Part shown: positions 31,507 through 40,653 of the stretch, piece after piece | How the letters are laid out: each line of letters opens with the position of its first letter | Position numbering within the stretch: the first letter of the stretch is position 1 | Assembly (NCBI GenBank): GCA_902799345.1 | Contig: CADBZW010000029.1 | Span: 1 to 53,262, forward strand | Reading direction: 5' to 3' | DNA from: an uncultured Bacteroidia bacterium | GTDB lineage: Bacteria > Bacteroidota > Bacteroidia > Bacteroidales > F082 | DNA length: 53,262 nt | The notes under the pieces: model-generated | Databases searched by the model: none | What the model was told of the DNA's origin: nothing | Seen by the model: the letters and a program-made list of their open reading frames with translations, nothing else | Position numbers and translations under genes: made by a program

Positions 31507-34500
31507 TCATCTCACCACCACCTTCTGCACCTTCACATTGTCGCCATTCACGAGGCGGAGCATGTAGACGCCAGCAGGTTGGTTGATGCGGATTTCGGCG
31601 TTGCCGTCGATTTGCTCGCTGCTGAGCACGCGGCCCATCACGTCGACCACTTGCAGCGTGGCGCGACCTTGGTTGCTGACGACCCATTCGCTGCCGTTGA
31701 AGAAAGCGAAACTGGGTTCGCAAGCGTCCCCGCTTGCAGCGTCGGCACCAAACACCAAGCGGAAGCGCGAGGCATAGTCGGTGGTTTTGGCGGTGAAGGT
31801 GTACGAAGCCGTCATTGCGGGCGAAGACCCGCAATCTCCTACGGCTTCATGGTTAGAGGCAAGCAAATCCACATCCGCGCCCGTCATGTTGTCGATAAGG
31901 TGCAGGTAGTCCATCTCCACGTTCTCCACGTCGAAGCTGAGCGTGTAGGTGCCGTCCTTCTCTGCCTTGAAGTTGAGCGGCATTTCGCCTTGGGCGGCAC
32001 TGCGCACCACGGCAAACTCCTTGTCGCCTTGCGGGATGCTCAACTTGGTGCTGTTGGCGTTGAGCTGGAACTTGGCGAGCGTGTTGCCTTCGCCGAAGCG
32101 CACCGTGGCACGGTCGATGAGCATGCCTTCGTTGTTGCTGGCATTGACGTTGATACCGCTTTCCCTGGGTTGTTCACGCGTGAAACTCACCTTAGTGACG
32201 TTTTGTGCCACTTGCACGAAAATGCCCTCGCAAGGATGGATGGGTTGGCTGGCTGAGGCTTCCATCAATTCGGTGCCTTGCGGGTTCATGCGGTAATAGG
32301 CTTGGTTGATATAGGCATCGTAGGTCCAAGGATTGCCAACGAGGTTGAAGCCCTTGAATGAAGCACTTTCATCATAATGCACATTATAACCACCACTGAA
32401 ACTCTGATTCAAATATCCTTCAATTTCCACAGTAGTACCATTCTTGCTGGCATAGAGCACGCCCTGACCGCGATTCCACCGTGGATTGGCTCCGTCTATT
32501 TTGAAGTTTCTCCATTCATCATTCTCGCTTTGGTCGAATGAATAAAGGTCATAATCGCCATTGTCGACAAGGTGATGGATTTTTCTGTTCTCGGCATAGA
32601 CATTGTCATGGGGTATTGGGCATGAAAGCAAATACCAGTTCCCTGTACCTTCACCATAGCCGACAATGTTTTTGCGCATAGTGCCATTAATAGGATGATT
32701 ATTATTATAAATCACTTGGGCACCATCGTCAATGATAAACAGTTTTACTCCATTGGCTCCATTATTAATTCGTTTGTCACCCATATCCAGCACTGCGCCA
32801 GCGGCCACAAGCGTTGGTCCGCCTATACGGAGACCTTCTTCACCGCCGCCATACGTTTGTTCGCCGACGAACACCATGGTGTAAAGTTCCTCCTCGCCTG
32901 CCTTCCGGAACAAAGGCCAATACCAAATGTCGTTACTATTGAGCATGGTGGCACTCGTCTCATAAACGCCATAATCCACATAGTCTCCGCAACGGTTTTC
33001 CCTGCCTCTCGACCAGCCGACAAACGAATAGCCTTCGGGCGCAGCCATCGTCATATCATACAAGGGGCCGGAATGTGCGTATGTGCCTTCAAGGACGTTT
33101 GACTGGAGGTAGGAACCTGCATAGGAATAGTAACGAAGCTGGTACATTCTGGTGTAATACACCTCTACATGCACGTTTTCGTTGGGCATGGTGAAATCGA
33201 CATAGCTTGTGTTGTCAGAATTGTCGTCACCTGTTGCCGAAAGATAATGCCTCTGGTTTTGGTCGTCAATGGTAAAGACACCTACGCCTGAATATTGGTA
33301 GAAGATTTCGTTGTTCGCTCCCGTCGTCAAAGTAGTCGGGAATCTCATTTCAATTTGGGTGCTATGCATATAAGCACCGCTATATTGGCTCATTGTAGTC
33401 AGCGTAACGACCGGCAAATATTGCTCGTCTGGGTTCGTCTCATTTTGGATGACAGGGCCGTAAATCACGTTGTGCGGGCGATAGACGGTGATGTCGTTGG
33501 CCGAGCGAGGCAGAAGTCTGACGGTCTGCGAACCATCGGTGTTTTTCACGAAAAGGCCAGTTACGTCAACATCATTGGCCGGTGCCACATCCGTATCGAA
33601 ACAAGGGTCAACCACTGTTTCGTTTGCATTATATTGAGAAATGGTGAAAACGCCATTGGCATCCACATCATTAACATAGGCACCTGCCACCTTGACGACC
33701 ATGTTTTCCTTGCAGCTCCAAATCCAAGTGTGGCTATCATCGTCGGCCATGTTCATGTTCTCGTTCAACTCGGCGAGGGTCTTTTCCAAAGGCGCAATCG
33801 TGTTGCCTTGGCTCATCACCTGAAGCAACGCAACATTGCGCATCGTCAGCTGTTCTTTCCCATCGACGGTTTCAACATACGGTATGCCTCTCACGATGAT
33901 TTCGTCGCCCACGGCGAGTTGCATGAAGTCGTCCACATTCACGAAGTTGCTGCGAAGCAACATCATGCCGTTAGCATTGTCCTGCAAATAAATGGCATTG
34001 GCATCCTCGGTCCTGAAACTGACCACGCCCTTGGCGTTAGTAGGATCTTGTGTCTGCCCGTATTTGGCACTATTGCGAACGGAGGCTATGGTTCCCCATT
34101 GGTATTCATACGTCTTCTTGAAGAACTTGGTGTCGTACTGGCCCGATATGTGGTTTGCATCGTAGACAATCCAATGTTCTTTGCCATAGGTATTGTCAAC
34201 GGCCAAATAATAGCCATTGCGATAGAGATAATGTTGGGCTTCACTATTGGGTCGGGTAGCCAATACGAAATCACGGTTTTCAGTGCCCGAACCAATAGTC
34301 ACGCCTTCCGAAGCCGAATGTTTCAGATATTCGTTCCTGCCAACAGGCTTGAAATAGTACTTGCCTTGGTGGCGGTTGAGCGTCCATCTATAGTTGCTGG
34401 GCACTTCACCGTATGTTCCGTTATTGATGGATTTGATGCGGCAAACCCCTACGCCTTGATTCGCGTCATACAATTCAGTCGTCGCTCCGGCAACGGCTTG

Positions 34501-37170
34501 TTCCCAACCGACCGTACTCATGGCATTTTCCATGGAATAGTATTGGTAGCCTGCCATGCCGACAATGACAAACTCATCGCCAGGAAGGATGTCCTCCAAG
34601 TCGGTCTCATACCATTTTTCAGTCACATAGCTCGGCGCTCCCACATAATCAACCGTGACGCCTTGGCAATAAAGCGCTCCAGCCGTTGTGGTGATGCGGA
34701 TCTTCAGCACTTCCCCCGATTCGATGACATGATTGGCAGCGTTTCCGTTCATCTGGATGTCAATGTCGTGATAGCACTCTTCGCTATAGGTTTTGTTGGG
34801 CCACGACGACCCGAAAGCACCATTGCTGATGTGGGCCAAATCATGGTAAATTGCGTTCAAATCTCCCACATAGACCTGCACTGTGCCCCAAGCTTCTGCA
34901 CCCGGCTTCATATCCAACTTGATACCCTTAATGGTGTGGTCGACATAGCCTCTCAGTTGAAGCTCGAGATAATAGCGTTCGGATTCGTGATAGGGGATCA
35001 CATTATGGTCGAAAGACCCTGTTTGGTTTGAAACAACCGTAAGGCTGCTTCCCTCGGGCGGACAGGTGTAGACTTGTGTAGCGCCAGTTGCGTCGAAACT
35101 ATACACGTCGCGCGTGGTGGAGATGAGCGTTTCGGGGTCTTGGTGGATGGTCAGGTAGTCGCCATCAAGCCAATTCTCGGATGCTCCCATGACGTTGTCG
35201 TTGGCATCGTAGGCCCAAACGGAAAGGCATACGGTACGCCCGACGGCCAAAGAATTGCCTTGGCAGTTGTAATGGATCTCGTAGCCATCGTTAGTTTCCA
35301 CGAAATCGAGTGTAAGCCAGTTGGACTTGAGTTCGCAACCGCCTTCAGGGGTTTTCACCTTCCAATGGTGGACGCCCGACAAGTTGCTGCAAACCAACGG
35401 GATGGTGCCGCTTTGGGCTCCAGAGGCAAGCTCCAATTGATTGTTTTCGCCAAAGCTGATAGAGGCCCTGCCCAACTGGGTGATTTCGATAGGATCAGAA
35501 TAAACGTTATCGCCTTCATCTGTTACCCCTTCGATTCGTACATAAGTCGTGCGATTCTCCGAACTTGTATTGATTGTCTCATAATGGGTTAACAAATTGT
35601 ATCCATTGTTTCCATTCGAAGTCGTGGTTATGTTCAGCCACCGTTCAGTTTCCTCGGTTTGGCAAGTTGCGTCCGTATATTGTTTGACAGTGATGCCGTC
35701 TTGTGGGGTGAAGTTGTAGCACGTCGCGCCCGTCATGCGGAAACCGTTTGCCACCGACTGGGAAAGGGTAATATAATAATCACCCACCACGATGCAAGGT
35801 TCGGTCGTCAACATGAAATGAGGTTGTATCTTGATGTTGTAGGCAGGCATGATGAAGCGGTTGTTGTTGATTTCCACTGAGTTGTCGGCCACCCATTCGC
35901 CATCTTCTTCCTTGAACACGTCCCAAACGCCTGTGCCGACATAGCCAGAGTTGAGTTGCGTCGCCAGAGTGACCTCAGTGCCTGCGGTGTGGTCATAGCC
36001 TTGATAGCACACGGCATAACCTCCGGTTTCTTCCATGATGGTAATGTGATAAGTCGGATCCGTCACCGTTCCCGTCAGGTTGATGACCACATCAGTAGCG
36101 CGTTCGGCGCCTAACGTGAGGATGCCGGTGTAGGTGGTGTCTCGTTCCAAGCTGGGCTTCAGGCGCACGCCCAAGGTGAAGCCGAAATAACTGGCGTCCG
36201 TGCTTTGAACGCCAACGTATTGCCCGTTCCAAGTGATGGCATCCGGGTCGGTGACTTGGCAAAGCTCGAAGTCGGTTGAGTTCACTTCAGCCCAAATGGC
36301 AGAATTATTGCCAGGATTTTGGACGCCAAACCACATGAAATTTCCTTCGGGGTCTGGGTCGCCGTAGCCGTAGGAGAGCGTCATCGGGGTGGTCCCCACC
36401 ATGATGGTAGGCGTAGGCAGCGCGTTGTCAAGCACAAACGATGCTTCAATCAGCAGGTCGTAGGCAGGCATTAGAAATTCATATTGATGGTCTGCAAACG
36501 GAACATCGCTGAAATCATCAATTGTGATGCTTTCGGTCACATTTTCGTTGGTATTCTTGTTGTATAAAGTGAATCCATCAAAGCGATAACCTGAGGTTGG
36601 ATTTACATCCATAGAAACCACACCCCCTGCCACGACATCACGTGAAGGGTAAACGGCCACCCAACCGTGAGGATTGAGGCCATAGTCAAACTCGATGTTG
36701 TAGGTCGGGGCCGTCACCGTTCCCGAAAGCGTGATGGAGGCCGAAACAGGGCTTCCATTTACCGTCGTGGTGAGATTAACAACATCCTCGTGTTCGGTGT
36801 CTTGCTCATAACCAGGTCTCAAGCGCACACTGAATCCGAATCCGAACCAATACGGATCGGTAGTGGTGGCCGTGAATTGGGTAAGGTTGATCCACTCGCT
36901 TTGGCTTGATTCCGTGACCCACAGCTCGAAGTGGCTGTTTGTGCCTTGGCCCAAGCGGACAGTCACGTCGTTGCCTACGCCAAGGTTGGCGCAACTGACA
37001 TAGACATATTGTCCCTCAGGGGCATCATTGCCAACGCCATAGCTAAAACTCAAACTAGGCTCCGATAGGTTAGAAAATGTAATCGACTGTCCCCAGGCCT
37101 TCCCCATCGGGCCGACCAAGCCGCCGAGCAGCACCAAGGCTGCCAGCAGAAACGTAAACTTTTTCTTCAT
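31507..37170 (-). CDS. Giant T9SS-sorted surface protein
   Basis: 1887 residues from ATG 37170. Signal peptide to ~27 (ending AWGQ). Two ~230-residue N-terminal repeats each pair an Ig-like beta domain (SLSFSYGVGNDAPEG..., TLSYGYGDPDPEG...) with a repeat ending MPAYDLLIEASF / MPAYNIKIQPHF. Further BACON/Ig-like parts follow. The end (VVDVMGRVLSSEQIDGNAEI to KVQKVVVR) is a type A T9SS sorting domain, so it should be exported and anchored or released. A palindrome at 31813-31840 encodes an extra segment (VGDCGSSPAMTA) inside the region before the tail. Adhesin or matrix role is a guess. Confidence 0.85.
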   Translation of the reverse strand: MKKKFTFLLAALVLLGGLVGPMGKAWGQSITFSNLSEPSLSFSYGVGNDAPEGQYVYVSCANLGVGNDVTVRLGQGTNSHFELWVTESSQSEWINLTQFTATTTDPYWFGFGFSVRLRPGYEQDTEHEDVVNLTTTVNGSPVSASITLSGTVTAPTYNIEFDYGLNPHGWVAVYPSRDVVAGGVVSMDVNPTSGYRFDGFTLYNKNTNENVTESITIDDFSDVPFADHQYEFLMPAYDLLIEASFVLDNALPTPTIMVGTTPMTLSYGYGDPDPEGNFMWFGVQNPGNNSAIWAEVNSTDFELCQVTDPDAITWNGQYVGVQSTDASYFGFTLGVRLKPSLERDTTYTGILTLGAERATDVVINLTGTVTDPTYHITIMEETGGYAVCYQGYDHTAGTEVTLATQLNSGYVGTGVWDVFKEEDGEWVADNSVEINNNRFIMPAYNIKIQPHFMLTTEPCIVVGDYYITLSQSVANGFRMTGATCYNFTPQDGITVKQYTDATCQTEETERWLNITTTSNGNNGYNLLTHYETINTSSENRTTYVRIEGVTDEGDNVYSDPIEITQLGRASISFGENNQLELASGAQSGTIPLVCSNLSGVHHWKVKTPEGGCELKSNWLTLDFVETNDGYEIHYNCQGNSLAVGRTVCLSVWAYDANDNVMGASENWLDGDYLTIHQDPETLISTTRDVYSFDATGATQVYTCPPEGSSLTVVSNQTGSFDHNVIPYHESERYYLELQLRGYVDHTIKGIKLDMKPGAEAWGTVQVYVGDLNAIYHDLAHISNGAFGSSWPNKTYSEECYHDIDIQMNGNAANHVIESGEVLKIRITTTAGALYCQGVTVDYVGAPSYVTEKWYETDLEDILPGDEFVIVGMAGYQYYSMENAMSTVGWEQAVAGATTELYDANQGVGVCRIKSINNGTYGEVPSNYRWTLNRHQGKYYFKPVGRNEYLKHSASEGVTIGSGTENRDFVLATRPNSEAQHYLYRNGYYLAVDNTYGKEHWIVYDANHISGQYDTKFFKKTYEYQWGTIASVRNSAKYGQTQDPTNAKGVVSFRTEDANAIYLQDNANGMMLLRSNFVNVDDFMQLAVGDEIIVRGIPYVETVDGKEQLTMRNVALLQVMSQGNTIAPLEKTLAELNENMNMADDDSHTWIWSCKENMVVKVAGAYVNDVDANGVFTISQYNANETVVDPCFDTDVAPANDVDVTGLFVKNTDGSQTVRLLPRSANDITVYRPHNVIYGPVIQNETNPDEQYLPVVTLTTMSQYSGAYMHSTQIEMRFPTTLTTGANNEIFYQYSGVGVFTIDDQNQRHYLSATGDDNSDNTSYVDFTMPNENVHVEVYYTRMYQLRYYSYAGSYLQSNVLEGTYAHSGPLYDMTMAAPEGYSFVGWSRGRENRCGDYVDYGVYETSATMLNSNDIWYWPLFRKAGEEELYTMVFVGEQTYGGGEEGLRIGGPTLVAAGAVLDMGDKRINNGANGVKLFIIDDGAQVIYNNNHPINGTMRKNIVGYGEGTGNWYLLSCPIPHDNVYAENRKIHHLVDNGDYDLYSFDQSENDEWRNFKIDGANPRWNRGQGVLYASKNGTTVEIEGYLNQSFSGGYNVHYDESASFKGFNLVGNPWTYDAYINQAYYRMNPQGTELMEASASQPIHPCEGIFVQVAQNVTKVSFTREQPRESGINVNASNNEGMLIDRATVRFGEGNTLAKFQLNANSTKLSIPQGDKEFAVVRSAAQGEMPLNFKAEKDGTYTLSFDVENVEMDYLHLIDNMTGADVDLLASNHEAVGDCGSSPAMTASYTFTAKTTDYASRFRLVFGADAASGDACEPSFAFFNGSEWVVSNQGRATLQVVDVMGRVLSSEQIDGNAEIRINQPAGVYMLRLVNGDNVKVQKVVVR
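31813..31840 (-). repeat. GCGGGTC palindromic element inside giant T9SS gene
   Basis: GTCATTGCGGGC-GAAG-ACCCGCAATCTC on the plus strand, the reverse complement of the element in the aminotransferase gene and at 12909-12935. It reads G-D-C-G-S-S-P-A-M-T. Confidence 0.9.
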
Positions 37171-37248
37171 AGTGTTATGTGTTTTGATTGTTGTTTGATG
37201 CAATGCTATTATTCCACTTGCAAAAATCAAAACAAAAATCCGACTACC

Positions 37249-37268
37249 ATTCCGTATTAATACGGAAT
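37249..37268. promoter_or_regulatory. 20-bp perfect palindrome, candidate operator
   Basis: ATTCCGTATTAATACGGAAT, perfect 10-bp arms without loop, 79 bases upstream of the giant T9SS gene start and 33 bases downstream of the response regulator gene. No T-run follows on either strand, so an operator is likelier than a terminator; the adjacent LuxR-type regulator is the obvious candidate to bind it. The intervening GATTTTTG on the minus strand is a near-match to the -7 box. Confidence 0.55.
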
Positions 37269-37300
37269 TTGAAGGGCTTCAGCTTTAAGAATGAAGATTT

Positions 37301-37918
37301 TCACTCCGTCAGCCCATGGCGGAAGGCGTAGTTGATGAGTTCGGAGGTGGATTTCAGGCCGAGCTTGAGGAAAATGCGTTCCTTGTGGGTCTCCACGGTG
37401 CGCTTGCTGATGTGGAGCTTGTTGCCTATCTCGCTGGCGGTCAACCCCTTGGCACAGAGCCTAATCACTTCGATTTCGCGTTCGGATAGCTCTTCGGTGT
37501 CGTTATCCTCGTTGGGCTTCGACGAATGGCCAAAGAGGGCTTCGATGCGTTGCTTTAGTTCATCGGGCTTCATGGTCTTGCTGATGAAGCCGTCGATGTG
37601 CTGCTCGGCCATTTGCAGCACGGCAGGGTGCACCACCTCGCCCGAGAGCAACAGCACCTTCAGCCCAGGGCAATAGGTGTCGACGGCGTGCATCACGTCC
37701 TTGGCGGTGCCGTCGGTGAGGAAGAAGTCGAGCATCATCAGGTCGATGTCGTGGCTGTGGGCCTTGAGGTAGTCGACGGTCTGCTGCACGCTTTCCGTCT
37801 CGGCCACCACCTCGCAGTCGACCTCGGAATAGCGCAACGACATCTTCAGCCCGACGCGGTAGATGGGATGGTCGTCGACAAGCAAGACCCTGATGGTATG
37901 TCCGTTGTTCGTCATCAT
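37301..37918 (-). CDS. NarL/LuxR-type response regulator
   Basis: 205 residues. Receiver domain with DDHP near the N-terminus, phospho-acceptor Asp in MMLDFFLTDG and the conserved Lys in GFISKTMKP, then a LuxR-type HTH (LSEREIEVIRLCAKGLTASEIGNKLHISKRTVETHKERIFLKLGL). Starts with MM at 37918; the second ATG is three bases later. Its start overlaps the kinase stop (ATGA), so the pair is one unit. Likely targets include the downstream giant T9SS gene, which has a palindrome upstream. Confidence 0.92.
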   Translation of the reverse strand: MMTNNGHTIRVLLVDDHPIYRVGLKMSLRYSEVDCEVVAETESVQQTVDYLKAHSHDIDLMMLDFFLTDGTAKDVMHAVDTYCPGLKVLLLSGEVVHPAVLQMAEQHIDGFISKTMKPDELKQRIEALFGHSSKPNEDNDTEELSEREIEVIRLCAKGLTASEIGNKLHISKRTVETHKERIFLKLGLKSTSELINYAFRHGLTE

Positions 37919-39114
37919 TGCGCTTTCTTTATCGTGAAACTTACAGAGGTGCCTTGCCCTTCCTGGCTCTCGATGGTGATTTTGCCTCCGTTGCGGCTGA
38001 GCAGTTGCTGGCTCACGAAGAGGCCGATGCCTGTGCCCACCTCGCCTTCGGTGCCTTGCGAGTAGGGTGCGAAGCCCTTGAGCAAGAGCGTCATGCGCTC
38101 CTTGGCGATGCCCCTGCCATGGTCGGTCACGGTCAGTCGGTAGCAATGTGCTTCTTCGGTGGCCGTGATGCTCACCACGCCTTGGGGATAAGAGAACTTC
38201 ACCGCGTTGGAGAGCAGGTTTTGCAGCACCGTGCGCACGGCTTTTTCATCGTCAAAGGCCATCCATTCGGCCGGCACTTCGTTAGCGATGGACAGGCCTT
38301 TCATGCGGGCTTGCAGCGACAGCTCCTGCATCACCTCGTCAACTACAGTGCTGATACCGAAGGGCGTATGGTCGCTGCTGAGGCCGCCCATCTCGTTGCG
38401 CACCCAATAGATGATGTTTTGCAGCTTGTCCTTGAGGTCGTCGGTCGACATTTTCAAAGCCTCGATGTTCTCCTTGATTTCCTCCTTGGGCATGGCATCG
38501 AAATGCTGGCAGGTCATGTCGAGCAGTTGGGCCTGCGACACGACGGGCGTCTTGATGTCGTGGGCGACGACGAACAGCATCTGGTCCTTCATTTCATTGC
38601 GGCGTTTGCGCAGGAAAGCCACCCGAAGCCCGACGATGAGCAGCACAAGCAGCAGCAAGGCTACCGCCACCGATAGCGACAAGAGCCGGCGGCCTTGTCG
38701 GTTTTTCTCCTGTTGCAAGGCTAATTCATATTCTGTCTCCTCCATCTTGTATTTCACCTCGAAGTCGCGAATGAGGGCTTGTTGCTCCTTATTATAAATT
38801 GAGTCCTTAAGGGCGGCACTTTGGGTGAAGTAGGCCAAAGCGCGTTTGGGCTGGCTGTCTTTGGTGCACTCGTAGGCACCGCTAAGGGCTTCCATCTCAA
38901 ACTCGCCGAAGTGGTTCTCTTGGGCCAACGAAAGTGCATTAAGATACTCTTTTTCAGCGTTTTCGTTCTTGCCAAGTTTTAGCTTTATGTCGCCTTTCAG
39001 CAGGTGGATGGCGGTGAGCATGTAGGGGTCGTTGAGGGTGGTGGCCAACTGCAACGCGGCATCCAAGTTATGGTTGGCATCGTCGGTGCGGCCTGTCTCG
39101 AAATAGGCTTTCGC
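37915..39114 (-). CDS. Sensor histidine kinase, C-terminal part after in-frame TAG
   Basis: The same reading frame continues past the TAG at 39115-39117 with no frame change: A-K-A-Y-F-E-T-G-R-T, the end of a TPR helix. Then come more TPR, a TM segment (SVAVALLLLVLLIVGLRVAF), the HisKA box (VVAHDIKTPVVSQAQLL, phospho-His), N box NLLSNAVKFSYPQG, G1 DHGRGIA and G2 GTGIGLFVSQQLL. All catalytic motifs are intact. The first start codon after the TAG in this frame is at about 39066, so a shorter kinase lacking signal peptide and most TPRs could be made by re-initiation. Partner is the overlapping response regulator. Confidence 0.85.
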   Translation of the reverse strand, partial: AKAYFETGRTDDANHNLDAALQLATTLNDPYMLTAIHLLKGDIKLKLGKNENAEKEYLNALSLAQENHFGEFEMEALSGAYECTKDSQPKRALAYFTQSAALKDSIYNKEQQALIRDFEVKYKMEETEYELALQQEKNRQGRRLLSLSVAVALLLLVLLIVGLRVAFLRKRRNEMKDQMLFVVAHDIKTPVVSQAQLLDMTCQHFDAMPKEEIKENIEALKMSTDDLKDKLQNIIYWVRNEMGGLSSDHTPFGISTVVDEVMQELSLQARMKGLSIANEVPAEWMAFDDEKAVRTVLQNLLSNAVKFSYPQGVVSITATEEAHCYRLTVTDHGRGIAKERMTLLLKGFAPYSQGTEGEVGTGIGLFVSQQLLSRNGGKITIESQEGQGTSVSFTIKKAQ

Positions 39115-39759
39115 CTAACCCGTCAGCCGACCGACAATTTTGTTGGGTTCGGCGCCATAGCGTTCCGAATAGTCGAGCGACTGCTCCAAAAAGCGGATGG
39201 CATCGTCTATCTTTTCCTGTGGGTTTGGGTCGCCGTTGTCAGCTTGCGCCAAACGCACCTCGGCGAGGTTTTGGTAATAGGTGGCCAAGTCGAGGCAGCG
39301 CAGCGAGTCCTGGTTGTATTGCGGCAAAAAGCCCGGGTCGTCGTCATTGACCGAGGCGATGCAGCGGTTCCACATCTCTTCAGCCTGGTCGTATTCCCCC
39401 ATTTCGAGGTACATCACAGCCATGTTGTTGAGAATGTAGCGCTTGTTGACCTTGGCCATCGGGCCGCCTATTTGGTCCATCGTTTCGCTGCAAAGGTTGT
39501 AGTTGCGGATGGCCTCCTCGTATTGCCCCATGCGTTGGTAGGCATTGCCCAAGGTCATGTAGCAGCCTGCTATGTCCATGAGGTCGTTGCGGCTGCGGTA
39601 GAACTCAACGGCAGCCTCGGCAAAACCTACCGTCTTGTCGAAGTCGTCCTCTTCCAGATAACGTATGAGTTCCGCCTTGACGGAATCGGGGTCGGCGTGG
39701 TCGTCGATCACGAATCCGTTGGCGACGAAACAAAGCACAAATAGAATGGCAAGCAACAT
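39115..39759 (-). pseudogene. TPR sensor kinase, N-terminal part ending in premature TAG
   Basis: 214 residues from ATG 39759: signal peptide (MLLAILFVLCFVANG) and several TPR units (MTLGNAYQRMGQYEEAIRNY; MAVMYLEMGEYDQAEEMW), ending at L-T-G-TAG. The next codons continue the TPR in the same frame, so a CAG-to-TAG change would explain it. Other genes here end in TAG (22379-23293; the polyprenyl synthetase), so genome-wide TAG recoding is unlikely. Entire gene would be 37915-39759, about 614 residues, a hybrid-free TPR-HisKA kinase. Either a real nonsense mutation or a base-call error. Confidence 0.75.
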
Positions 39760-39784
39760 TTTTGCGTCTTTTTGAAACAGCGTG

Positions 39785-39792
39785 CAAATATA
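39785..39792 (-). promoter_or_regulatory. -7 box of the kinase-regulator operon
   Basis: TATATTTG on the minus strand, 25 bases before ATG 39759. It fixes that start rather than the upstream one inside the polyprenyl gene. Confidence 0.65.
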
Positions 39793-39821
39793 AGTTTTTT
39801 TCGGGAAATGCAGTAAAGGCA

Positions 39822-40649
39822 CTATGCTGTCCGTTCGGCGCAGAAAACGGTCAGGTCGCGCAGTGTTGCAAGCGTTTCCGTAGGAGGGAAGACTTCCAAT
39901 GCCTTCAAAGATTGTTTAAGGTATTGTGGCAATAGGGCTTGCGCCATTTCTGTGTTCTCGCCATCGAGCAGGTCGTCGCGCAGCTGGAAAAGGATGCCGA
40001 AATTAAGGCCGAAGTCCGAAATTTGTTGGATTTGTTCTTGTGTGGCCCCCACCGATAGGGCGCCTGCCGCGCAGCACGATTGCATGAGCATGGCGGTTTT
40101 GCGGGTGATGATGTCCAAATATTGGTCTGTAGGGCTGTCACATCGTGGCAGCCGCTGTTGTGTTGCATCACAGCGGCTGTCGTGGTACGACAGCCCTACA
40201 GAACCTTGCATTAATTCCCCTTCGCTCATGGCGGCGGTGGTGCGCAGCATCTCGTTGAGGATGGCGGTGTCGTTGGCAAGGAGCAGCATGGCCTTGGCCA
40301 AGAGGTAGTCGCCGGCCAGCACCGCCGACAGGTTGCCGAACCGCGCCTTCACCGAGGCGTGGCCGCGCCGGCGGTCGTCGTCGTCCACCACGTCGTCGTG
40401 GATGAGTGTGGCCGTGTGCACCATCTCTGCGAAGGTGGCGGCACGCAGCGTCAGTTCGTTGACCTCGCCAAACATCTTCGCGCCAAGCAGCACCAAGATG
40501 GGCCGCAGGCGCTTGCCCTTGGTTTCGAGCGCATAGCGCATGATGCTGTCCATCGGCTCGGTATCGGCCTTCAACGTCTGTGCGAAGAAGGCTTCGAACT
40601 GTGTCAACTCTGCACGAATGGGCTCGATGATATGTTCCAATTTTTTCAC
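39822..40649 (-). CDS. Polyprenyl diphosphate synthase with repeat-encoded insertion
   Basis: 275 residues, trans-isoprenyl diphosphate synthase making the C40-type chain for quinone or carrier lipids. Seen: GKRLRP, first Asp-rich motif LIHDDVVDDDDRRRG, and second motif LRDDLLD. Between SEGEL (family 'SEGEL.Q') and DIITRKTA, about 24 residues (GLSYHDSRCDATQQRLPRCDSPTDQY-like) are extra and encoded by the 73-bp palindrome at 40128-40200. The insertion falls in a loop between helices, away from the two Asp motifs. The GTG start at 40649 is only 5 bases from the -7 box; TTG at 40640 is an alternative. Confidence 0.9.
   Translation of the reverse strand: MKKLEHIIEPIRAELTQFEAFFAQTLKADTEPMDSIMRYALETKGKRLRPILVLLGAKMFGEVNELTLRAATFAEMVHTATLIHDDVVDDDDRRRGHASVKARFGNLSAVLAGDYLLAKAMLLLANDTAILNEMLRTTAAMSEGELMQGSVGLSYHDSRCDATQQRLPRCDSPTDQYLDIITRKTAMLMQSCCAAGALSVGATQEQIQQISDFGLNFGILFQLRDDLLDGENTEMAQALLPQYLKQSLKALEVFPPTETLATLRDLTVFCAERTA
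40128..40200 (-). repeat. 73-bp palindromic element inserted in polyprenyl synthetase gene
   Basis: Same ends (TGTAGGGCTGT / ACAGCCCTACA) and inner arms as 31424-31496, same length, different central bases. 73 bp plus flanking bases leave the frame open; it reads on the gene strand as a segment containing D-S-R-C-D and R-C-D-S-P-T. Confidence 0.95.
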
Positions 40650-40653
40650 GCGG

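Noticed and set aside
33295-35031. 578-residue open frame antisense to the giant T9SS gene
   Set aside because: The opposite strand encodes a coherent secreted protein with signal peptide and sorting domain; the antisense frame shows no recognisable pattern.
39115-39117. TAG recoded as an amino acid
   Set aside because: Other supported genes here end at TAG (22379-23293; 39822-40649), so TAG is a normal stop.
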